NCBI RefSeq assembly: GCF_030140925.1
Contig: NZ_JARBWD010000001.1
Coordinates: 2,604,001 to 2,668,000, forward strand
Source: Parerythrobacter aestuarii
GTDB lineage: Bacteria > Pseudomonadota > Alphaproteobacteria > Sphingomonadales > Sphingomonadaceae
DNA: 64,000 bases
Reading direction: 5' to 3'
This document shows positions 55,003 through 63,986 of the stretch, in pieces. Under the pieces are notes generated by a model. That model saw only the letters and a program-made list of their open reading frames with translations. It was not told where the DNA came from and searched no databases. The translations under genes were made by a program, and so were the position numbers. Positions within the stretch are counted from its first letter, which is position 1; every line of letters begins with the position of its first letter.

Positions 55003-56265
55003 CTAGCGTTCCTCGCCGGCGGGATATTCGTACGGTGGAACATCCCGCATTGCATCGCTGGCCGCTTCAGCTTCTCGCAGCACGCGCAGCATGTTGCGCG
55101 AAGCGATCTTTTCCAGCTCCTGCTGGCTGTAACCGCGCCTTGCCAACTCGGTAAATAACGCGGGGTAGCCCGACACGTCTTCCGCCCCGACCGGGCCTGA
55201 GGGCATCCCGTCATAATCGCCGCCGATACCGATGGCATCAATACCGGCGATCTTGCGAACATGGTCGATGTGGTCGGCCCAGTCGGACACGACCGATTGC
55301 GGCAGCGGATTGGCCTCGTCCCAGGCCTTCAGCCGGCTGGCGACCTCATCGGGCTGCCCTTGCCACAGCGCCTTGAGCCGGGCCTCTTCAGCCGCACGAT
55401 TGGCATTCCATTGCCGCGCCCCTTCGTTGAGGAATCCCGGCAGGCCAACCACCATCACGATTCCGCCATTGTCCTTCAGCCGCGCCAGCACGCTGTCCGG
55501 CACATTGCGGGCATGACCATTGATCGCCCGCGCACCGGAATGACTGAAGATGACCGGCGCGCGCGCCACGTCGAGCGCATCATGCATCACCTTCTCGCTG
55601 ACATGGCTAAGGTCGACCAGCATGCCGATCCGGTTCATCTCGCGCACCAGGTCCTTGCCGAACGCCGTCAGCCCGCCGTTCCTGGGCTCGTCGGTAGCGC
55701 TATCGGCCCAACTCAAGGTCTTCGAATGCGTCAGCGTCATATAACGCGCACCCATGGCATACATCTGCCGCAGCACGGCGAGGCTCTCACCAATCGAATG
55801 GCCACCTTCCATGCCCATGAGTGAAGCGATCTTGCCCGCCGCCAAGGCCCGTTCGACATCATCGGCGTCGAGCGCCAGAACCAGGTCGTCGGGATAGCGC
55901 GCAATCAGGCGCTTGGTCACGTCGATCTGCTCGATGGTTGCCTGGACTGCCTCGGGTTCGTCAAGCGAGGCGCTGACATAGACCGACCAGAACTGTGCCC
56001 CGACCTTGCCCTGCCGCAAGCGCGCGAGATCGGTGTGCATGACCCGCGATCCATCCGGATTGCCGGTGTCGGTCGTATCCTCGAAATCGAAGTCGGCGAT
56101 GACATTGCCGAACCGCCCGCGCAGCTGGATCGGCACGTCGTTGTGACCGTCCCATACGGGCGCTGCTTCGAGCGCTGCGGCGGCAATCTCCTCAGGCGTC
56201 TGAGCGGCCAGCGGAGCGGCAGCGGTAGCGGTAGCGAGCAGAACGGCAATGGCGATCGACTTCAT
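55003..56265 (-). CDS. M19 membrane dipeptidase
   Basis: This 420-residue zinc dipeptidase has a signal peptide (cleavage after PLAAQ near residue 21). The zinc ligands lie in WDGHNDVP, MEGGHS, TLTHSKTLSW and LSHVSEKVM, and GIGGDYDGMPSG is the C-terminal signature of renal dipeptidase-like enzymes. It should cleave dipeptides in the periplasm. The stop is 3 bases after the previous small gene's stop on the opposite strand. The start is ATG 56265. Confidence 0.92.
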   Translation of the reverse strand: MKSIAIAVLLATATAAAPLAAQTPEEIAAAALEAAPVWDGHNDVPIQLRGRFGNVIADFDFEDTTDTGNPDGSRVMHTDLARLRQGKVGAQFWSVYVSASLDEPEAVQATIEQIDVTKRLIARYPDDLVLALDADDVERALAAGKIASLMGMEGGHSIGESLAVLRQMYAMGARYMTLTHSKTLSWADSATDEPRNGGLTAFGKDLVREMNRIGMLVDLSHVSEKVMHDALDVARAPVIFSHSGARAINGHARNVPDSVLARLKDNGGIVMVVGLPGFLNEGARQWNANRAAEEARLKALWQGQPDEVASRLKAWDEANPLPQSVVSDWADHIDHVRKIAGIDAIGIGGDYDGMPSGPVGAEDVSGYPALFTELARRGYSQQELEKIASRNMLRVLREAEAASDAMRDVPPYEYPAGEER

Positions 56266-56331
56266 GGGATTACTCCGTGACAAGACCCGTTGCCGCAGCC
56301 TAGCTGGAGCAAGGCAACTGGCAAGAGGCAT

Positions 56332-56769
56332 ATGACGACAGCGCTGGACCTGATCGACACGCTCGCAATGCAGCCGCATCCCGAGGGCGGATGGTATGCG
56401 GAAACCTGGCGCGCTCCGGCGGCAGAAGGCGAACGATCAGCATCGACCGCGATCCACTTCCTGCTCGAGGCCGGGCAAAGCTCGCATTGGCACAGGATCG
56501 ATGCAGCAGAGATCTGGCTCTGGCATGCAGGCGATCCGCTGCTGCTCTCCGTCAGCGAGACCGATCTCGGTCCGCCTGATACGATACATCTCGGTGGCGA
56601 TGTTCTGGCCGGACAGTCGGTACAATTCGTCATCCCGCCGCATTGGTGGCAGGCAGCCCGCCCATCCGAAGGCGAGCATGGCTATGTGCTGGTTTCCTGC
56701 GTGGTCGCTCCAGCATTCGAGTTCGATGGCTTCGAGCTTGCCCCACCGGGATGGGAGCCGGGCGAATGA
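56332..56769 (+). CDS. DUF985 cupin-fold protein
   Basis: This 145-residue protein has the DUF985 signature: HPEGGWYAETWRA, then AIHFLLEAGQSSHWHRIDAAEIWLWHAG with the cupin His residues, and VIPPHWWQAARP. Such proteins bind a metal or a sugar-like ligand; function is unsettled. ATG 56332 begins MTTALDLID. Its last four bases overlap the start of the DoxX-like gene (ATGA). Confidence 0.85.
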   Translation: MTTALDLIDTLAMQPHPEGGWYAETWRAPAAEGERSASTAIHFLLEAGQSSHWHRIDAAEIWLWHAGDPLLLSVSETDLGPPDTIHLGGDVLAGQSVQFVIPPHWWQAARPSEGEHGYVLVSCVVAPAFEFDGFELAPPGWEPGE

Positions 56770-57176
56770 TCCGCGCGGCATTTCGTTGGTTGCTGGCAGT
56801 GTTCTACGCTGCCGCAGGTTATTTCCACCTCGCTAACCCCGAACCGTTTCTCACCATCACACCCGAATGGGTGCCATGGCCCGCAGCGGTCATCTGGTGG
56901 ACAGGAATTGCGGAGATCGCCGGTGCCGTGGGCCTGGCGCAGCCCTTTTCAGCGCCCCTGAAGCGCTACGCAGCCATTGGGCTGGCGCTCTATGCCGTCT
57001 GCGTCTTTCCGGCCAACATCAACCACTTTGCAATGGATCTGGCGCGCAAAGATAGCGGCGCGGGGCTTGTCTATCATATCCCCCGCATGGTGGCCCAGCC
57101 GATCATCGTGTGGCTGGCCTTGTGGGCGGGCGAAGTGCTCGATTGGCCTTTCGCCCGCCGCACGAAGTCGACTTAG
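56766..57176 (+). CDS. DoxX-like small membrane protein
   Basis: This 136-residue protein has four hydrophobic segments (about 5-20, 38-58, 67-83, 105-122) and resembles the DoxX/DoxD-like family: AAGYFHLANPEPFLTITP near the N-terminus and WTGIAEIAGAVGLAQP in the middle. Members are thought to be quinone-linked or redox related. It is coupled to the cupin gene. Its TAG stop overlaps the end of the SWIB gene on the other strand. Confidence 0.8.
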   Translation: MIRAAFRWLLAVFYAAAGYFHLANPEPFLTITPEWVPWPAAVIWWTGIAEIAGAVGLAQPFSAPLKRYAAIGLALYAVCVFPANINHFAMDLARKDSGAGLVYHIPRMVAQPIIVWLALWAGEVLDWPFARRTKST

Positions 57177-57415
57177 CTGAGGTGCTTGGAAACCGCAGCA
57201 GTCATCTTGAACATGGAGATCTGCGCATTGCCGATCACCGCGCCGAGCTTGGCATCGGGATTGATCTGGCGCTTGTCCTTGCTGTCCTGGAGGCCGTTGG
57301 CCTTGATGTATTCCCAGACCTTCGACGTCACCTGAGCGCGGGTCATCGGACCCTTGCCGGTAACGGCTTCGAGTGCCGGGGTGAGATTCACCGGCTTTTG
57401 CAGTGCGTTAGCCAT
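57173..57415 (-). CDS. SWIB/MDM2 domain protein
   Basis: This 80-residue protein is a single SWIB domain: MTRAQVTSKVWEYIKANGLQ, then INPDAKLGAVIG and MFKMTAAVSKHL. The fold is best known from eukaryotic chromatin remodellers, and bacteria have small stand-alone or topoisomerase-linked versions. Its role in bacteria is not established; DNA association is inferred. GGAAAGGAAAATACC lies just upstream of the ATG at 57415. Confidence 0.9.
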   Translation of the reverse strand: MANALQKPVNLTPALEAVTGKGPMTRAQVTSKVWEYIKANGLQDSKDKRQINPDAKLGAVIGNAQISMFKMTAAVSKHLS

Positions 57416-57445
57416 GGTATTTTCCTTTCCTTAGGCTATGCGAAA

Positions 57446-58030
57446 TCAAAGTTCGAAATCGTCGTCATCTTCGTCCCAGTCTTCCTCGTCGGAAGGCTGG
57501 TAGGTGGCAGTGAGGACAGAGGCGGCGATGACGTGGCCGTCCATTTCCCCAAGCAGTTGTTCGCGCGTGGCCCCGGGCATCAGAGTCAGCGGAAGGTCCA
57601 GCGCAAACAGCTGGAATACAAAAGTGTGAGCCGGGCCATCCTTCGGCAAGGCGGGCAGCATCCATTCGGAATTGCCAAGGCTGTTCTTGCCTACTCGTGG
57701 CGGAACTTCGCCCTCGAGCAGCTTGCCCTTCTGGCCTGGCAGGCCCCACACCAGCCAGTGACATGCCGGGTCATCGGTAGTGGCATCTTCGACCACAATC
57801 GCAAGTTCCTGCGTCCCGGGTGGCGGCGCAGTCCATTCGAGTGGCGGCGCGACGGCATCTTCTTCATCTGCGGTAAAGCAGGGATCGAGTTCGCCCCCCG
57901 GCCCGAAGGCCGGACTGCTCAGTTTCAGGCCGCCCCGGTCCATCGCCTTGTCCGAACCCGCACGGCCCAACATCAGCCCGGAATGGGGCGGGCAATCAGC
58001 AGGCAATACGGATTTTAGCCAATCGGCCAT
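57446..58030 (-). CDS. YbhB/YbcL family (PEBP-like) protein
   Basis: This 194-residue protein is a phosphatidylethanolamine-binding-like protein. LELSIVVEDATTDDPACHWLV-type sequence around residue 80 reads ELAIVVEDATTDDP, then CHWLVWGLPG; DGPAHTFVFQLFALD follows. The DPxxCHW arrangement is the anion-binding site of the family. It ends in an acidic tail (DEEDWDEDDDDF), unusual for the family. Bacterial members have no settled function. Confidence 0.87.
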   Translation of the reverse strand: MADWLKSVLPADCPPHSGLMLGRAGSDKAMDRGGLKLSSPAFGPGGELDPCFTADEEDAVAPPLEWTAPPPGTQELAIVVEDATTDDPACHWLVWGLPGQKGKLLEGEVPPRVGKNSLGNSEWMLPALPKDGPAHTFVFQLFALDLPLTLMPGATREQLLGEMDGHVIAASVLTATYQPSDEEDWDEDDDDFEL

Positions 58031-58233
58031 GAAATTCTCTCTCCTTGGCTCTTGGTGCTAGGCCCTAAGGCGGGGCTTGGCGAGGGAGCAGGCGGCGAGT
58101 TTTCCCCAGCTAGCGCCTGATTTGCCCCCGATTTCGGGCCAAATTGCCCCTTGCTCAGCCGGGGTTCAGCACTATTCCTGCTTCTCCCGGTCCGGGGAGG
58201 CTACGGTCGCACAGCCTGAGGGAGCAGAAATTT

Positions 58234-59658
58234 ATGTCGTTTGGTCGCACGAGCTTGTCCATGATCCTGGCGGTTGCGCTGTCTGCCTGTGGTGGCGGAG
58301 GCGGTGGCAACGGTGGTGGAAACACGGGCGGCGGGACCGGCGGTGGTGGCACCGGCAATGCGCAATGCTCGCTTTCAGCCAGGCAGGATTGGGTGTTTTC
58401 CCAGATCGACGAGTTCTACCTGTTCCCCAACCTGGTCGCGACCAACGTGAACAAGGCGAACTACACCAATGTACAGGACTATATCGACGCGCTGGTGAAG
58501 CCTGCGCGCGACCAGTCGCGCGATCGCTTCTTCACTTACATCACGTCGATCACGGAAGAGAATGCCCTGATCAGTTCCGGATCGAGCGCAGGCTTCGGTA
58601 TTCGCCTGGCCTATGACACCACCAACAATCGCGTGTTCGTGATCGAAGCCTTCGAAAATGCACCGGCTTTCCCGCAAGGGTTCGACCGGGGCGTCGAGCT
58701 TATCACGATCGAGGGCCAGAGTGTCGCCAACCTGATGGCATCCGGCGGACCACAGGCAGTGATCGACGCGCTCGGCCCCAGCGATCCCGGGGTCACCCGG
58801 TCTTTCACCATTCGTGACACCAACGGCCTCGACCGCGATGTCTCTGTGACCAAGGCCGATTATTCGCTCGACCCCATCTCGGATCGTTATGGCGTGAAGA
58901 TCCTCAATGATGGCGGCAAGCAGGTTGGATATATCAACCTGCGGACATTCATTGTCGATTCTGCCGGACCGCAGCTGCGCACCGCGATCCAGCAGTTCAA
59001 GGACCAGGGCATCACCGAGATCATCCTCGACTTGCGCTATAATGGCGGCGGGCTGGTGTCGGTTGCCGAATTGCTGGGTGACTTGCTGGGCGGCGACAAG
59101 GTTGGGCAGGTGTTCAGTCGCACCACGTTCCGTGCGTCGCTTTCCGCCAATAACGATACCGAGCTGTTCGAGACGCAGCCGCAGGCTATTGGCGCAACCA
59201 AGATCGCCTTTATCGGGCGCGGGGGCACCGCGTCGGCCAGCGAACTCGTCGCTAACAGCTTCATACCCTACCTCGGTAACAACACCGCGCTGATCGGAGC
59301 CGACACCTTCGGCAAGCCGGTCGGCCAGATCGCCCGCGATCTCGACGCGTGTGACGATCGCTTGCGCGTGGTCGCGTTCCAGACCGAGAACAGCGACGGC
59401 CAGGGCGAATACTATACCGGCCTCGCCAGCGTGTTTCCACAAACGTGTCGAGCCAGCGATGACATTTTCACCCAGCTCGGCGAAGCCAATGAGGATTCCA
59501 TCGCCAAGGCGCTTGATTTCCTTGCCGGTCGCGCCTGCACACCGATTTCCGCAGAGAGTCCGAAAGGCCAAACGGCCCAGCGCGTCGCCCCGGAAAGGGA
59601 ATTGATGAGACCGCGGCGCCCGACTGCGGCCCAGTTCCGTATTCCAGGCCTGTTCTGA
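58234..59658 (+). CDS. S41 family peptidase lipoprotein
   Basis: This 474-residue serine protease has a signal peptide with lipobox LSAC and a Gly-rich linker (residues 19-40). A PDZ-like section runs to about residue 240. The S41 catalytic part has YINLRTFIV, DLRYNGGGLVSVAELLG, FIGRGGTASASELVANSF with the Ser nucleophile and GADTFGKPVGQ with the Lys. It processes or degrades envelope proteins. ATG 58234 with GGGAGCAG upstream starts the signal peptide. Confidence 0.9.
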   Translation: MSFGRTSLSMILAVALSACGGGGGGNGGGNTGGGTGGGGTGNAQCSLSARQDWVFSQIDEFYLFPNLVATNVNKANYTNVQDYIDALVKPARDQSRDRFFTYITSITEENALISSGSSAGFGIRLAYDTTNNRVFVIEAFENAPAFPQGFDRGVELITIEGQSVANLMASGGPQAVIDALGPSDPGVTRSFTIRDTNGLDRDVSVTKADYSLDPISDRYGVKILNDGGKQVGYINLRTFIVDSAGPQLRTAIQQFKDQGITEIILDLRYNGGGLVSVAELLGDLLGGDKVGQVFSRTTFRASLSANNDTELFETQPQAIGATKIAFIGRGGTASASELVANSFIPYLGNNTALIGADTFGKPVGQIARDLDACDDRLRVVAFQTENSDGQGEYYTGLASVFPQTCRASDDIFTQLGEANEDSIAKALDFLAGRACTPISAESPKGQTAQRVAPERELMRPRRPTAAQFRIPGLF

Positions 59659-59665
59659 GCGCGAC

Positions 59666-59998
59666 ATGGTTGAGCACCGCTACACGACATTCGCCGAGTT
59701 CTGGCCGTTCTACCTGCGTGAGCACAGCAAGAAGCAAACCCGCGCCCTGCACTACCTGGGAACGACAATAGTCGTGGCCGTGGCGATCTATGCCGTGGCT
59801 TCGCAGAGCTGGCTCTGGCTCGCAGCGATGCCGCTGGCCGGGTATTTTTTCGCCTGGCTGGCACATTTCATCGTGGAGAAGAATCGACCGGCCACCTTCA
59901 CCTACCCGCTGTGGAGCCTTGCGGCGGATTTCCGCATGTGGGGCCTGTGGCTTACTGGTCGGCTCGGCCCGGAACTGGATCGGGCCGGGGTCCGCTAG
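59666..59998 (+). CDS. DUF962 (Mpo1-like) membrane protein
   Basis: This 110-residue protein matches the DUF962/Mpo1-like family: FWPFYLREHSKKQTRALHYLG, then two hydrophobic segments (about 32-48 and 50-68) and WLAHFIVEKNRPATFTYPLW. Mpo1 in yeast is a dioxygenase of sphingolipid alpha-oxidation that uses iron; bacterial homologues occur in sphingolipid makers such as sphingomonads, which fits this genome. The start is 8 bases after the S41 stop. Confidence 0.87.
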   Translation: MVEHRYTTFAEFWPFYLREHSKKQTRALHYLGTTIVVAVAIYAVASQSWLWLAAMPLAGYFFAWLAHFIVEKNRPATFTYPLWSLAADFRMWGLWLTGRLGPELDRAGVR

Positions 59999-60429
59999 CT
60001 CTCTTCCGGACCCGTGAATGGCTGGCGATCCGTATGGGCGCAGCCAAATCTCTGCTCCGCGCCAATTTGTAGCGTTACTGTGTAAGGGTAAGTCCGGTCG
60101 CTCATCCCGTCGGAGCAGTCTCCCGGGGTCACCGTCATATCGAAGGTCTCGCCTGCGAGCACGCCTGAGAAACCCAACCCGCCCTGGCCGGTAAACCTCT
60201 CGATCCTGATCGTCGTCCCCTCGATATTCTCAGGGGTGGTGTAGGTCAGCTCCTTGTCCTTGATCTCGCCGCCCCAGAACGGCTCCGTCCCGCCAAAAAT
60301 GATGACCTCATCCGGTGCGATGCCGGTAAAACCCTCCGGCCTGGTATCGGGGGCGCTGCTGGCCCCGGTGCCTTGCTGGCAAGCCGTCAGCAAAAGGCCG
60401 GAGGCCAAGACAATGCTTCTAAGACCCAT
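59995..60429 (-). CDS. Lipoprotein with COG3650-like domain
   Basis: This 144-residue lipoprotein has lipobox LLTACQ (Cys17) and one domain with EPFWGGEIKDKELTYTTPENI and FDMTVTPGDCSDGMSDRTYPY. Two Cys residues (about 115 and 135) may form a disulfide. It resembles the COG3650 predicted membrane proteins, whose function is unknown. The start is ATG 60429. It converges with the Mpo1-like gene, overlapping its end by four bases. Confidence 0.75.
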   Translation of the reverse strand: MGLRSIVLASGLLLTACQQGTGASSAPDTRPEGFTGIAPDEVIIFGGTEPFWGGEIKDKELTYTTPENIEGTTIRIERFTGQGGLGFSGVLAGETFDMTVTPGDCSDGMSDRTYPYTVTLQIGAEQRFGCAHTDRQPFTGPEES

Positions 60430-60433
60430 GAGA

Positions 60434-60841
60434 TCAGCCCGGATTGGTCTCGAATGCGATTGCCCCTGCCAAATCGACCCAGTGCTGCTTGCTTTTGGTC
60501 CACAGGTGCATCGCCGGGGTAAAGCTGCTGGTGTCATCGAGGGTGCCCACCTTGATGAAGATCAGTCCGGGAGCGACTGCCACCCGGCTGAATAGCGGTG
60601 ATCCGCAATTGGGGCAAAAGTCGCGCAGCACTGCTTCGCCGCTTTCGCCCTTGTCGTCATAGGTCTTGAATTCGCCTTCGATGGTCAGCGCTGCTTCGGG
60701 CACGCCGATGATGGTCGAAAACGCCGAACCCGACTGGCGCTGGCAGTTCTTGCAGTGGCAATTGACCTGCATTGCGACATCGCCGTCCACTTCGTAGCGA
60801 ACCTGCCCGCACAAGCAGCCACCGGTCATCTTCTCACTCAT
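60434..60841 (-). CDS. GFA family zinc protein
   Basis: This 135-residue protein belongs to the glutathione-dependent formaldehyde-activating (GFA/CENP-V) family. The zinc cysteines are GGCLCGQVRYE, NCHCKNCQRQSG and DFCPNCGSPLF. The family name is historic; members are found in several pathways and few have known reactions. The start ATG 60841 overlaps the end of the upstream membrane gene. It shares its type with the gene at 62201. Confidence 0.9.
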   Translation of the reverse strand: MSEKMTGGCLCGQVRYEVDGDVAMQVNCHCKNCQRQSGSAFSTIIGVPEAALTIEGEFKTYDDKGESGEAVLRDFCPNCGSPLFSRVAVAPGLIFIKVGTLDDTSSFTPAMHLWTKSKQHWVDLAGAIAFETNPG

Positions 60842-61197
60842 GAGACTTCTCCCGTTCCATTCGATTTTCGCGCCGGACCCAGCAGGAACGCGAGGAAACC
60901 GGCAGTGAAGAACATGTCGCCGACGAGAATCCCGGCAATCATCTTGTCGCCGCCCTCTGCCAAGGCACCGGGCATCAGCAAGGCGACCATGCAGGCCTTG
61001 CCGAACACCCCCGCCCACAAGACCGGGGCCAGCCGCAGGGGCTCACGCGCAACGAGCGCGTAGACAATGCCGAAGGCGAACACCAGCAAGGCAGTGGCCT
61101 GGTTGACCGTCTTCGCAGCCGGATCGATGAAACCGCCAAGCCCGACCAGCAGGTTGAACGCAGCCGCTGTCCAGAAAAACGTTTTCCAGCCTTTCAT
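60838..61197 (-). CDS. Small four-helix membrane protein
   Basis: I do not recognise this 119-residue protein. Four hydrophobic segments (about 6-22, 33-50, 58-75 and 86-105) make it an integral membrane protein with a positively charged C-terminus. It overlaps both neighbours: the GFA gene at one end, the alpha/beta hydrolase gene at the other (ATGA), so the three genes probably form one transcript. Confidence 0.72.
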   Translation of the reverse strand: MKGWKTFFWTAAAFNLLVGLGGFIDPAAKTVNQATALLVFAFGIVYALVAREPLRLAPVLWAGVFGKACMVALLMPGALAEGGDKMIAGILVGDMFFTAGFLAFLLGPARKSNGTGEVS

Positions 61198-62108
61198 ACA
61201 GCCCTCGCCCTGGTGATGAACTGCGCCGTTTGCTCCAGCGCCTGGTTGGCTTCCGGCATCGGCAGCAACATCCAGACATGGCACATCCCGGCATATTCGT
61301 GATATTCGAAGTCTTTCTTGCCAAGCGCTCGCAGCTTGCCGGCAAGATGTCGTCCGTCGACCAACAGGATATCGCTCGTGCCTGAGAAGATGGCCATCGG
61401 CGGTAGCCCTTCGTGATCGCCGAACAACGGACTGAGGCGGGGATCGTCGAGCGCGAGACCACCGCCATAGGCTTCGCCGCAGGCGCGCAGACCCACCTGA
61501 GCCAGCATCTTGTCCTTGTCTTCGATCTCGGCCTGGCCCTCGGCGGTGGCTGTTGCATCAAGCCATGGCGACCAGAGCACCAGCGACGCTGGCATGTCGC
61601 CACCGTCCGCCTTCAGCATCTGCGCCAACGCGAGGCTCATACCACCACCCGCGCTGTCGCCCATAACCGTGGTATTGGCCGCACCGTGAAGTTGGGTAAC
61701 TTCGCCATAAAGTGCGCGCATCGCTGCCAGCACTTCGGGTGCCTTGTGCTCGGGCGCGAGCGGGTAAACCGGGACCGTGGCTGAGGCCCCCAGCCGCTCG
61801 CACAGCTTGCAGACTGTCTCGAAGTGCAACCCGGCGACATCGAGCACATAGCCGCCGCCATGCAGGTATAGCAGGTGCGGCGCACCCGCCGCTGCGCCAC
61901 CCTTGGGAGTAATGGTCACGACCGGATAGCCGCGTGTCGCGTCTTCGACGATATCGAAGCGCTTGTGCCATTTTGCCTTGGGTCGCTGCGGCTTCTGCCG
62001 ACGTGCCTTGGCAAGGCGCTGTTCCATCCGTTCGGGCTCGGCAAAGAAGCTCTTGATGCCGAACAGTGGCAGCGCAAGGTTTATCAGTCGCGCTCTCAGG
62101 CTTGCCAT
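61194..62108 (-). CDS. Alpha/beta hydrolase, HSL-type esterase
   Basis: This 304-residue enzyme has the oxyanion motif LYLHGGGYVLD, the nucleophile motif GDSAGGGMSL with the Ser, and the typical Asp and His region near the C-terminus (SDILLVDG, YAGMCHVW). This is the hormone-sensitive lipase branch of esterases acting on short-chain esters. ATG 62108 has GGGAGGATTCC upstream. It diverges from the GFA gene at 62201. Confidence 0.88.
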   Translation of the reverse strand: MASLRARLINLALPLFGIKSFFAEPERMEQRLAKARRQKPQRPKAKWHKRFDIVEDATRGYPVVTITPKGGAAAGAPHLLYLHGGGYVLDVAGLHFETVCKLCERLGASATVPVYPLAPEHKAPEVLAAMRALYGEVTQLHGAANTTVMGDSAGGGMSLALAQMLKADGGDMPASLVLWSPWLDATATAEGQAEIEDKDKMLAQVGLRACGEAYGGGLALDDPRLSPLFGDHEGLPPMAIFSGTSDILLVDGRHLAGKLRALGKKDFEYHEYAGMCHVWMLLPMPEANQALEQTAQFITRARAV

Positions 62109-62200
62109 TGGAATCCTCCCCCGGATGTCGCGATATCTCTAGACCGAGTGCAAGCCGGCGGTCTAGCCTGCGCTGCAAACCAGCAAGGAAGAGAAGCGAT

Positions 62201-62638
62201 ATGTCCGACCGGATCAAAGGAAAATGCCTGTGCGGCAGCGTGACCATTGCGCTCGATCAGACCCGGCCCGGGGTCGATGTCTGCCATTGCTCGATGTGCC
62301 GACAATGGAGCGGCGGCCCGTTCCTCTCGCTGCGCAGCGTCCAGCCCGAAGCCATGGATATCGGCGGCCGCGAGCATGTTTCGATCTATGCCTCGTCCGA
62401 CTGGGCGGAGCGGGCCTTCTGTTCGAAATGCGGCAGCAATTTGTGGTACCATTGCAAGCCCGGCGGACACTTCAGCTTCCTCGCCGGCCTGTTCGACCTG
62501 CCCGAAGGCTACGCCATGCTCGAACAGATCTTCATCGACGAGAAGCCGCCGTACTACACCTTCGCCGACGATACGCCGACCATGACCGGGGCGGAAGTGA
62601 TCGCCGAAGCGGAAGCGGCGGGCCATACGTTCGACTAG
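62201..62638 (+). CDS. GFA family zinc protein
   Basis: This 145-residue member of the GFA family has GKCLCGSVTIA, CHCSMCRQWSGG and FCSKCGSNLWYH. Its middle and C-terminal parts differ from the gene at 60434, so the two are distant paralogues. The reaction is unknown. AAGGAAGAG lies close before the ATG at 62201. Its TAG stop overlaps the end of the convergent MpaB-like gene in a shared CTAG. Confidence 0.9.
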   Translation: MSDRIKGKCLCGSVTIALDQTRPGVDVCHCSMCRQWSGGPFLSLRSVQPEAMDIGGREHVSIYASSDWAERAFCSKCGSNLWYHCKPGGHFSFLAGLFDLPEGYAMLEQIFIDEKPPYYTFADDTPTMTGAEVIAEAEAAGHTFD

Positions 62639-63546
62639 GCCAGCGCCTCGCCTCGAGTTGCGGACAAAATCTGCTCCTGCCGCGCGGACGAAAGCCAGGC
62701 GAAATTGCCCGGCAACCCCATCCGCTCGGCCGCCTGCCACGCCGGCATGTCCTTGCTGCGGGCCTTGTCGGCAAGCTTGCCCATGAGGCGCAGGGCCAGC
62801 CGATCGCCCATGGTAAGGTCGAACTCCGGCCCAAGCTCCATCCGCTCGCGCACCTTTTGCGGCAAGAGCGATACCGAGGCGCGCGCCAGTGACCGGTGCA
62901 GGACCTTGGGCACGGTCGGAGCGGCCTTGCGCGACATGATGATGTCGAGGAATTCGCGGTTGATCGGATGCGCTTCAAACCGCGGATATAGACGATCAAG
63001 CATGGCGAAGAAATCGGCGTCACTGGTGAGCGGATGCTCGACGCCATAGAGCCGGGCAACTGCCTCGCCGTCGCGATAGTAGCTGGCCCGGTCCGCCGCG
63101 CTCACCGGGCTGACGAAGCGGTGATAGGCTTCAAGAAATCCATATCCTGCCGTCGCACTCACCCAGTCCAGCAGTTCGGGATCGAGCGCGCGATACGCCT
63201 CTCCCTTGGGTGTTTCTCCCGCCACCTTGCGGTGCATGCGGTTGACCCCGCCGATAATCCGCCGGGCAGTGCTCTGCGGTCCGAACACGCCCACCAGTGC
63301 AGCCACGCCAGTCCGCTGCGAACGACCGATCGGATCGACCTTGTAGATCGAATGGTCCCACACGCCCGACCGGATCCTCGCATCGGCGAATTCGAACAGC
63401 ACGGCGGCCACCCCACCAATGGCCAGTGCAATCGGGTTCTTGAACACCCGCCACTGCATCGATCCGGGCGGCACCAGCGAGGGCTCGCCCACAGGTGCGG
63501 TGAAATCGACGCGATAGGCGGATGGCAGGTCGTCCGGCAGTTTCAT
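62635..63546 (-). CDS. Oxygenase MpaB family (DUF2236) protein
   Basis: This 303-residue protein matches the MpaB-like oxygenase family: WRVFKNPIALAIGGVAAVLF, VWDHSIYKVDPIGRSQRTG and RIIGGVNRMHRKVAG with HR near residue 105. Members include latex-clearing and sesquiterpene-ring opening oxygenases with haem-like or iron cofactors. The substrate cannot be read here. The start is ATG 63546, which overlaps the end of the upstream thioesterase-like gene. Confidence 0.83.
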   Translation of the reverse strand: MKLPDDLPSAYRVDFTAPVGEPSLVPPGSMQWRVFKNPIALAIGGVAAVLFEFADARIRSGVWDHSIYKVDPIGRSQRTGVAALVGVFGPQSTARRIIGGVNRMHRKVAGETPKGEAYRALDPELLDWVSATAGYGFLEAYHRFVSPVSAADRASYYRDGEAVARLYGVEHPLTSDADFFAMLDRLYPRFEAHPINREFLDIIMSRKAAPTVPKVLHRSLARASVSLLPQKVRERMELGPEFDLTMGDRLALRLMGKLADKARSKDMPAWQAAERMGLPGNFAWLSSARQEQILSATRGEALA

Positions 63547-63986
63547 TCGGGCTTCTTCCAGCCATGGCTGAGCATCTTCACCGTGACCCGCCCGGTGGCG
63601 ACATGCATGCCATCGGCGTCGTGCATCGGGAACTCGGCGACATAGCCCGAGCTGCCCTTGCGCTCGAGATCGGCCAGCATCGCCTCGATCTGCTCTTCCT
63701 CGAGCGTGAACTCGGCCGTCACGTCGCTCGCGGCGGACTTGTGGAAGTCGACATAGATGTCCTTGATGATCGGGAAGAAGCGGGTGGTGTCGAGCACGGC
63801 GATCCCGGGGACTGCCGCCACCGCTTCCGCCAGCACGGTATAGGCACCGAGATACATCACGTTGACGTGGTTCTCATTGCCTGCCAGCGGCATCATCAGC
63901 CTGGCATAGCCGCGCCGTTCTTCCAGCCGAGTCATCCCCGTCCGCTCGACGAACTCTACCCGATACTTGGGAACTGCCCCGGCCAT
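63543..63986 (-). CDS. Hot-dog thioesterase-like protein (DUF4442)
   Basis: This 147-residue protein has the hot-dog fold of DUF4442: RLEERRGYARLMMPLAGNENHVNVMYLGA read across residues 20-50, and ADGMHVATGRVTVKML at the C-terminus. The helix after HVNVMYLGAYTVLAEAVA is the family helix. It is related to PaaI-like thioesterases, but its substrate is unknown. Its stop overlaps the MpaB-like gene, so they are coupled. ATG 63986 is 14 bases from the window end. Confidence 0.8.
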   Translation of the reverse strand: MAGAVPKYRVEFVERTGMTRLEERRGYARLMMPLAGNENHVNVMYLGAYTVLAEAVAAVPGIAVLDTTRFFPIIKDIYVDFHKSAASDVTAEFTLEEEQIEAMLADLERKGSSGYVAEFPMHDADGMHVATGRVTVKMLSHGWKKPE

